Positions 58,246-64,000 of a stretch of 64,000 nt of DNA are shown here, piece after piece. How positions within the stretch are numbered: position 1 is the stretch's first letter; the number at the start of each line of letters is the position of its first letter. The translations under genes were made by a program, and so were the position numbers. Location: positions 1 through 64,000 of the forward strand of contig NZ_JBNJQR010000001.1 in the NCBI RefSeq assembly GCF_050113715.1. The letters run 5' to 3'. The stretch comes from Brevibacillus_H ginsengisoli. Its GTDB lineage: Bacteria; Bacillota; Bacilli; Brevibacillales; Brevibacillaceae. The notes under the pieces were generated by a model that was not told where the DNA came from, searched no databases, and saw only the letters and a program-made list of their open reading frames with translations.

Positions 58246-59817
58246 ATGGTGAGTCAGCATCACCGATCCTTTTTTCAAATGGGTGCTGCAGAGATGGCAG
58301 GGGGAGTTGCATCTGGCTTATTTAGTTCCCAAGAGATTGTCGAAGCGCTCATCGCCAGAATCGAAGAGCGAGACCAACTGATTAAGGCTGTCGCTGTTCC
58401 TTTATTTAATCAAGCAAGACGAACTGCTACCAAGCTGGATCGGGAGGTTCGAAGCGGGAGTCGAATCGGTCGTCTGCATGGGGTTCCTGTCACGATAAAA
58501 GAGTCTATTGAAGTAGCAGGAACGCCTTGTACATGGGGAGTGCGCAGTCGTCTCGATCACCTAGCGAATCAAAATGATCCTGTTATCGATAAATTGCAAG
58601 ATCATGGTGCGATTCTATTGGGGAAAACGAATGTCATGGAGCTTTTGATGGGCTGTGAATGTGTTAACCCGGTCTATGGCAGGAGTCTGAATCCCTGGAA
58701 TCATGCGAAGACACCAGGGGGAAGCTCAGGTGGAGAGGGAGCGATCATTGCGTATGGGGGTTCTCCGCTTGGGATGGGAACTGATATCGGGGGGAGCATT
58801 CGAACACCAGCTCATTTTTGCGGGATACACGGGATCAAACCTACCCCCGGACGTATCGCAACAAGACCTCCACAGGGAATCTATCATGTCCAAAAAGCGG
58901 GAAATGTCATGTCCTCAATCGGACCAATGGCAAGATTTGTCGATGATTTGACGTTGGCCCTTCAGGTTGTTACGGAACAAACAGAACAAACTGAGCAGTA
59001 TCCAATTGCTCCTGAGCAGATTGATCTATCCAGATTGAGGGTGGGCTACATCCTCGATGATGGGATACTTCCGGTAGCACCCGCCATCGCACGCACCATT
59101 CAGGAAGCGGCAGCGGCACTTAAAGCAAGTGGAGCAGAGGTGGTCGAATTTAAACCTCCGCATATTCGTGAGATGTTCACAGGTTTCTATTCCATCCTGT
59201 TGGCTGATGGCGGACAAGGCTTGCGTCGGACACTGCATGAACAGATTGAGAGCCCTCACCTGCAAAAAGTCCACAAAGTACAATCCATCAAACCCAGTCT
59301 CCGCCCAATCATTAGTGGTATTCTCCGTCTCCTGGGCCAGCGAACGGTGGGTGAGCTAATCTTTCCGCATGTAGGGGCAAAAACAGAAGAGATGATAGAT
59401 CGACTGGTACAAGCGAGAGCTCTGCATCAACAGACTTTTATACAAGAATGGAGGAACCAGCAGATTGATGTGCTAATCTGTCCACCATTTATTACGACTG
59501 CCTTGGGACATGATGCCTCACTGAATTTATCATTTGAAGGTTCATACGGGTGCTTGTTTAACTATTTGCAGATGCCAGCGGGTGTTGTTTCTCTTTCCCA
59601 AGTCCGTACAGAAGAAGCTCGAGAACGTCAGCAGAGTAAGGATCGAGTGATTCAAACACTCTCGCATAATGAGCGGGAGAGTGCAGGTTTGCCAGTTGGC
59701 GTGCAAATTGTCGCTCCCCATTATCGTGAAGATCTGGTGCTGGCTGTTATGAAAGCATTAGAAACGGCTTTTCAAGGAAAGGCAGACTATCCGGCTGGTA
59801 AACTGTGCTGTCAGTAA
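58246..59817 (+). CDS. Amidase-signature family hydrolase
   Basis: This 523-residue amidase-signature enzyme has catalytic Lys in PVTIKES (about 86), cis-Ser and Ser in GGSSGGEGA and GTDIGGSIRTPAHFCG. Members hydrolyse amides, including GatA in Gln-tRNA formation; without gatB or gatC near, this is more likely a stand-alone amidase. The frame opens at 58201, but ATG 58246 has agggggatggag. Monocistronic, with a terminator downstream. Confidence 0.9.
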   Translation: MVSQHHRSFFQMGAAEMAGGVASGLFSSQEIVEALIARIEERDQLIKAVAVPLFNQARRTATKLDREVRSGSRIGRLHGVPVTIKESIEVAGTPCTWGVRSRLDHLANQNDPVIDKLQDHGAILLGKTNVMELLMGCECVNPVYGRSLNPWNHAKTPGGSSGGEGAIIAYGGSPLGMGTDIGGSIRTPAHFCGIHGIKPTPGRIATRPPQGIYHVQKAGNVMSSIGPMARFVDDLTLALQVVTEQTEQTEQYPIAPEQIDLSRLRVGYILDDGILPVAPAIARTIQEAAAALKASGAEVVEFKPPHIREMFTGFYSILLADGGQGLRRTLHEQIESPHLQKVHKVQSIKPSLRPIISGILRLLGQRTVGELIFPHVGAKTEEMIDRLVQARALHQQTFIQEWRNQQIDVLICPPFITTALGHDASLNLSFEGSYGCLFNYLQMPAGVVSLSQVRTEEARERQQSKDRVIQTLSHNERESAGLPVGVQIVAPHYREDLVLAVMKALETAFQGKADYPAGKLCCQ

Positions 59818-59831
59818 CCTGGGCATAGACT

Positions 59832-59873
59832 AAAAAGAACAGGCGCCTACACTCGATAGGTGCCTGTTCTTTG
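59832..59873 (+). terminator. Terminator between amidase and YtpI-like genes
   Basis: Stem aaagaacaggcgccta with taggtgcctgttcttt, one mismatch (G-T), loop cactcga. It is symmetric and sits between convergent genes. Confidence 0.85.
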
Positions 59874-59921
59874 CAAACAACTACAAGCAATTCCTTAAAA
59901 GCATTTATTAAGTACTAAGGG

Positions 59922-60239
59922 TTAGGCGCTTTTCTTATTCCGTGTTGCCGACAACCACTCACGCTTAAAACGAAGATAATTGCGCAAGCCCAGAATGAGG
60001 TTGATGCCTCCAACGCCAAGAAATAGACAGGCAACGATGATACGAGTCGCGTCCAAATTGTCGAATGTGAATTGGTTAGCTCCCAAAAAGAGGAGTAAAA
60101 GTCCAAGCATGACATTCATTTTTCCAAGGATCATTTTGGATTCCAGCGGGTGAATCCCACGTCGGCGCGCAGAAATACTGTAGTAGACCCAGCCCATCAA
60201 AGAACCCGCAAGTCCTGTTACATACGTAGCGAACCACAT
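59922..60239 (-). CDS. ytpI-like: YtpI-like membrane protein
   Basis: This 105-residue protein has three hydrophobic segments and positively charged ends, and it resembles YtpI of B. subtilis by length, hydrophobic pattern and the QFTFDNLDATRII-type loop. ytpI lies next to ytoI and near dnaE in B. subtilis, which supports the assignment. Start ATG with aaggag. It is divergent from dnaE. Role unknown. Confidence 0.7.
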   Translation of the reverse strand: MWFATYVTGLAGSLMGWVYYSISARRRGIHPLESKMILGKMNVMLGLLLLFLGANQFTFDNLDATRIIVACLFLGVGGINLILGLRNYLRFKREWLSATRNKKSA

Positions 60240-60326
60240 AAGAGAGGCTCCTTTCCGTACCGAACAATTAAGTACCCTCTCATCCTACTAAAATTAGCCA
60301 AAGTGGTCAATTAGAGCGATTATACG

Positions 60327-60354
60327 TTCGCATGGCAAACATTTGCGCTATAAT
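60327..60354 (+). promoter_or_regulatory. Likely sigma-A promoter of dnaE
   Basis: -10 TATAAT (60349-60354) with TTCGCA (60327-60332) as a partial -35, 16 bases between. Transcription would begin near 60361, about 40 bases before the dnaE start. Confidence 0.45.
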
Positions 60355-60401
60355 AGAAAGTATGATTCAAGAACTAACGACGAATAGAAAGGACGAGTTA
60401 G

Positions 60402-63400
60402 GTGAGTACACCATTCGTTCATTTACATGTTCATACTGAATATAGCTTGCTTGACGGCACAGCGCGGATTAATGAATTGATACCAAGAGCGGTAGAGCTG
60501 GGAATGAAGGCTCTCGCGATTACGGATCATAACAACCTATATGGAGCCATTCCATTTTATCGGGCGTGTAAAGAAGCCGGTATCCGACCGATTATCGGGC
60601 TTGAGGTCAATTTGGTAGATGGTTCATTAGACGAGCGTATTACCCGTAAGTCAGCTCCACCGTTTCACCTGGTGCTTCTGGCAGAGAATCACACAGGCTA
60701 CCGCAATCTCTTAAAGCTTACGACGATTGCTCAAACGGAAGGCGGACAGATTCTGCCACGAATTAATAGGACCATTCTCGCGAAGCACACAGCCGGTCTG
60801 ATCGCTATAGCTGACGCCAGAGAAAGTGAGATCGCAAGACTGCTTTTGGCTGGCGATATCACAGCTGCAGCCCAGACAGCCCAGTGGTATCAGAAGCTGT
60901 TCGGACCGGAGCATTTTTATCTGGAATTGCAGGATCACGGTCTGGAGATTGAGCGGAGACTGAACCAACGAGTTGTGAAGATGCATCAGGAGCTGGGAAT
61001 TCCGTTGGTCGTGACCAATAACGTGCACTATGTCAATCAAGAGGACCATGAGCTTCACGACGTCCTCTTGGCGATCAAGGAAGCCAAAACATTGGATGAA
61101 CCCGAGCGATTTCGCTATGAGACCGATCAATATTATCTCAAAAGCGGAGAAGAAATGGCACGAAACTTCGCTTTTGCGCCCAAAGCGCTGGAGAACACAC
61201 TTCGCATCGCTGAGCGATGTCAGTTGGAGCTTGTGTTTGATCAGCATATCCTACCGAAATTTCCTTTGCCGGATGACATTGATCCTAATGAATATCTGCG
61301 GAAGCTTTGCCTGCAAGGATGCCGGGAACGATATGGTGAGCTGACGCCGAAGATTACCGCCCAATTAGATCACGAACTAACGATTATTACTGGAACAGGC
61401 TTTACCGATTATTTTTTGATTGTCTGGGACTTTATGCGATACGCGCATGATCATGGGATTCCGACAGGACCGGGACGTGGTTCAGCAGCTGGAAGTATTG
61501 TCAGCTATGCCCTTCATATTACCAATGTTGACCCCTTGGCGTTTAACCTGTTGTTTGAGCGGTTCCTGAATCCCGAGCGGATCACCATGCCAGATATTGA
61601 TATCGACTTTGCCGTGGAGCGGCGGGATGAAGTAATCCGGTATGTAGCAGACAAATACGGACATGACCGTGTCGCCCAAATCATTACCTTTGGAACATTG
61701 GCAGCAAGAGCGGCTGTTCGAGATGTGGGACGGGTGCAAGGCTTGTCACTTGGACTGGTTGATCGTGTCGCGAAAATGATCCCGCAATCCCACTCAATGA
61801 ATATTGACCGAGCCATGCAGATGAACCCTGATCTGGTGAAGTTGACGCAGGATAACCCGCAAGTGGCCAAGCTGATTCAGGCAGCCAAAGGCTTGGAGGG
61901 GCTCCCGCGCCACGCTTCGACACATGCCGCAGGTGTCGTCATCTCCCGTGATCCATTAACGGAGTATGTACCCTTGCAGCTTGGCAGTGAAGGCTTAAGC
62001 CTGACGCAATATCCGATGGAAGTGTTGGAACAAGTAGGCTTGTTGAAAATGGACTTCCTGGGACTTCGCAACCTGACCATTATTCAAGAAACATTGAATC
62101 ATTTGCGTTCCATTGGAATTGAGCTGTCTTTAAACCAGATTCCCATGAATGATGAGGCGAGCTTTCGGATGCTTAGCCGAGGAGAGACCACGGGTGTTTT
62201 TCAATTGGAGTCGTCGGGTATGCGCAATGTGCTGCGAGAATTGAAACCGTCCACGATTGACGATATTATCGCCGTTCTTGCCTTGTATCGACCGGGGCCA
62301 ATGGAGATCATTCCGCAATATATTCAGGCCAAGCATGGTAAGGAAAAGGTACATTATGCCCATCCAGATCTGGAACCGATCCTTTGTGAGACGCATGGCT
62401 TTATGATTTATCAGGAGCAAATCATGCAGATTTCCTCCAAGATGGCTGGTTTCTCGTTGGGAGAGTCGGACATTTTGCGAAGGGCAGTAGGGAAGAAGAA
62501 GCGTGAATTGCTGGCAGAGCAGCGCGAGCGTTTTGTGGAAGGAAGCATCCGTCAGGGATACGACGAGAAATTGGCGAATGAAATATACGACCTGATTGTT
62601 CGCTTTGCCGACTATGGTTATAACAAAGCCCATTCAGTGGCCTACGCTATGATCTCTTACCAGATGGCCTATCTCAAAGCCAACTATCCCGTCGCTTTTA
62701 TGGCAGCACTCTTGTCACTCTCGATTGGCAGCCAAGGCAAGATAGCCGAGTACGTCGACGAGGCCCGCAGACTGCAGGTGGAGGTTCTTCCGCCCGATGT
62801 AAACCACAGTGAAGCGCTGTTTACCGTACAAAACAACAAGATTCGCTTTGGACTAGCGGCCGTTAAAAATGTCGGGTATGGCGCGGTGGAATCCATCGTG
62901 CGGGAGCGCCAGAAAGCCGCTTATCGAGATATCGTTGATTTCTGTTCCCGAGTGGACAGCCGACTGGTGAATCGCCGAGTGATTGAATCCTTGATTCTGT
63001 GCGGTGCGTTGGACTCGCTGCCGGGTTCACGCGCTCAATTATTGGTCATACTGGATGAAGCGCTCGAGAAAGGCCTTTTGCGTCGACGGGAGCGGGACGA
63101 AGCTCAATTGAATCTGTTTGCTCCGTTACAAGCCGATTCGAACACAGACTCAACAACCGATCAGACAGTTATTCCGGTCTCTTCCTATCCTGAGGTACCC
63201 GATTTCACCGGAATCCAGCGTCTAAAAGAAGAGCGAGACATGCTTGGCGTCTATGTATCGGGTCATCCGCTAGACGATTATCGCCATCTGAGCAATCATC
63301 CTGGGGTCATTCGTATTGCCCGGATTGAAGAGAATCAACGCAATCAGACAGTGAAACTGGTGGGAATGGTTCTGGAGAGCAAGCAGATTCAGACGAAAAA

Positions 63401-63944
63401 AGGGGAACCCATGGCTTTTCTCGTCGTGGAGGATCGCACGGCTCCCATCGAAGTCGTCGTCTTCCCGCAGGTGTTTCAGAAGCATCAGAGCTTGTTGCAA
63501 AAGGAACAGCTGATTGTCGTGGAAGGACGCGTGGATGTGCAGGAGGATATCTGCAAGCTGATCGCCTCACGCTTCTGGGATGTGACGACGCTGCCGCTGC
63601 CTCAAGCTCCATCTCAATCACAGATAGAAGCACAGTCACAGATTGAAGTCCAACAGCAGCCTGAAACTCATTCGCAATCAAAGGTTCAGACCGAGACGGT
63701 TGCGTTCGTCAAAATCTCTGCCAAGCAAGAACGGGATTCGACATTAACTCGCTTAAAAAAATTGCTTGTCGAAAGAAGAGGAACGATTTCTGTGTTGCTT
63801 TATTATGAGGGCAAAAAGCAGACGATCCGCCTTCCTGCCGAATATTGCGTTGACCCAGACGAGTCATTTTTGGAGCAAGCGAGAGAAATAGTGGGAAGAG
63901 AGAGCGTAATCCTGAAAGAAATGCCAATAAACTGGGGAGGATAG
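60402..63944 (+). CDS. dnaE: DNA polymerase III alpha subunit DnaE
   Basis: This 1180-residue replicative polymerase of the DnaE type, in Gram-positive bacteria, extends RNA primers on the lagging strand before PolC takes over. PHP domain (about 5-210; HLHVHTEYSLLDG), palm with catalytic Asp residues in MPDIDIDF (about 394-401) after GPGRGSAAGSIVSYAL, then finger and tandem helix-hairpin-helix (about 780-860), and an OB domain (about 985-1065; VKLVGMVLESKQIQTKKGEP). Unusual: two low-complexity linkers, near 905-925 and a Gln/Ser-rich one near 1066-1098, make it about 65 residues longer than B. subtilis DnaE. GTG start with aaaggacgagtta. ATP-grasp and ytoI neighbours match B. subtilis context. 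Confidence 0.96.
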   Translation: MSTPFVHLHVHTEYSLLDGTARINELIPRAVELGMKALAITDHNNLYGAIPFYRACKEAGIRPIIGLEVNLVDGSLDERITRKSAPPFHLVLLAENHTGYRNLLKLTTIAQTEGGQILPRINRTILAKHTAGLIAIADARESEIARLLLAGDITAAAQTAQWYQKLFGPEHFYLELQDHGLEIERRLNQRVVKMHQELGIPLVVTNNVHYVNQEDHELHDVLLAIKEAKTLDEPERFRYETDQYYLKSGEEMARNFAFAPKALENTLRIAERCQLELVFDQHILPKFPLPDDIDPNEYLRKLCLQGCRERYGELTPKITAQLDHELTIITGTGFTDYFLIVWDFMRYAHDHGIPTGPGRGSAAGSIVSYALHITNVDPLAFNLLFERFLNPERITMPDIDIDFAVERRDEVIRYVADKYGHDRVAQIITFGTLAARAAVRDVGRVQGLSLGLVDRVAKMIPQSHSMNIDRAMQMNPDLVKLTQDNPQVAKLIQAAKGLEGLPRHASTHAAGVVISRDPLTEYVPLQLGSEGLSLTQYPMEVLEQVGLLKMDFLGLRNLTIIQETLNHLRSIGIELSLNQIPMNDEASFRMLSRGETTGVFQLESSGMRNVLRELKPSTIDDIIAVLALYRPGPMEIIPQYIQAKHGKEKVHYAHPDLEPILCETHGFMIYQEQIMQISSKMAGFSLGESDILRRAVGKKKRELLAEQRERFVEGSIRQGYDEKLANEIYDLIVRFADYGYNKAHSVAYAMISYQMAYLKANYPVAFMAALLSLSIGSQGKIAEYVDEARRLQVEVLPPDVNHSEALFTVQNNKIRFGLAAVKNVGYGAVESIVRERQKAAYRDIVDFCSRVDSRLVNRRVIESLILCGALDSLPGSRAQLLVILDEALEKGLLRRRERDEAQLNLFAPLQADSNTDSTTDQTVIPVSSYPEVPDFTGIQRLKEERDMLGVYVSGHPLDDYRHLSNHPGVIRIARIEENQRNQTVKLVGMVLESKQIQTKKGEPMAFLVVEDRTAPIEVVVFPQVFQKHQSLLQKEQLIVVEGRVDVQEDICKLIASRFWDVTTLPLPQAPSQSQIEAQSQIEVQQQPETHSQSKVQTETVAFVKISAKQERDSTLTRLKKLLVERRGTISVLLYYEGKKQTIRLPAEYCVDPDESFLEQAREIVGRESVILKEMPINWGG

Positions 63945-63962
63945 GAAATGTCCTCCCTTTTT
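63935..63962 (+). terminator. Terminator overlapping the dnaE stop codon
   Basis: Arms gggagga (63935-63941) and tcctccc (63951-63957) enclose the TAG stop (63942-63944), followed by a T-run. The remaining 38 bases of the window show no start codon with a ribosome site. Confidence 0.7.
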
Positions 63963-64000
63963 GCGCTTTTTCGCTGACTTTACAGTTGTGACGGTTTTGT

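Noticed and set aside
60711..61247. A 178-codon minus-strand frame inside dnaE
   Set aside because: Antisense to the conserved PHP domain of dnaE; no independent support.
1..64000. CRISPR arrays, intact insertion sequences, tRNA genes
   Set aside because: None found on reading. No transposase-like frame, regular short repeat-spacer array or tRNA-like cloverleaf was recognised; a tRNAscan and CRISPR search would be needed to be sure.

Overview
The window reads as a chromosomal segment of an endospore-forming Firmicute, most likely Brevibacillus or a close relative in the Paenibacillaceae. This rests on gene content (four tandem YheC/YheD-type ATP-grasp coat genes, YtoI, YtpI and DnaE neighbours, SpoVR debris, YhfH and CarD-like proteins, aggAGG-type ribosome sites, many GTG/TTG starts). 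No species-level search was possible.

Layout. 1-143 is the 3' end of a 23S rRNA gene, closed by a strong terminator with no 5S gene behind it. 0.5-13.2 kb lies between two copies of a csp cassette. Each cassette has the same leader and the same scrap of a spoVR 3' end. Between them are an amino-acid ABC transporter and a two-subunit CoA-transferase, apparently driven by a sigma-54 promoter and a divergent PAS/AAA+ activator. VanW, a chemoreceptor, paired YdcZ-type permeases around a Crp-like regulator, a HAD phosphatase and CarD follow. 13.2-23.1 kb holds an erythromycin-esterase-like protein, a two-component system, and a phosphate operon (regulator, copper-amine-oxidase-N protein, pstS, pstC, pstA, pstB). 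23.3-36.7 kb is mixed metabolism plus four c-di-GMP enzymes (HD-GYP, GGDEF, two GGDEF-EAL). 36.8-43.7 kb is mostly single metabolic genes. 44.0-51.4 kb contains four ATP-grasp paralogues followed by a protein with five FAGTN repeats. 51.8-64 kb has ytoI, a chemoreceptor, a second two-component system, an amidase, a YtpI-like protein and dnaE.

The most interesting non-coding observation is an intergenic structured element present three times (16969-17234, 43792-43974, 53486-53707). Its long-range stems are preserved by compensatory changes, and one internal hairpin arm is present in two copies and absent in the third. It matches no element I can name. The most interesting protein system is the ATP-grasp quartet next to the FAGTN-repeat protein, which could be an enzyme/substrate pairing of the spore surface. 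That link is inference.

Start codons were often moved downstream of the longest open frame to match a ribosome-binding site. These choices are stated entry by entry.
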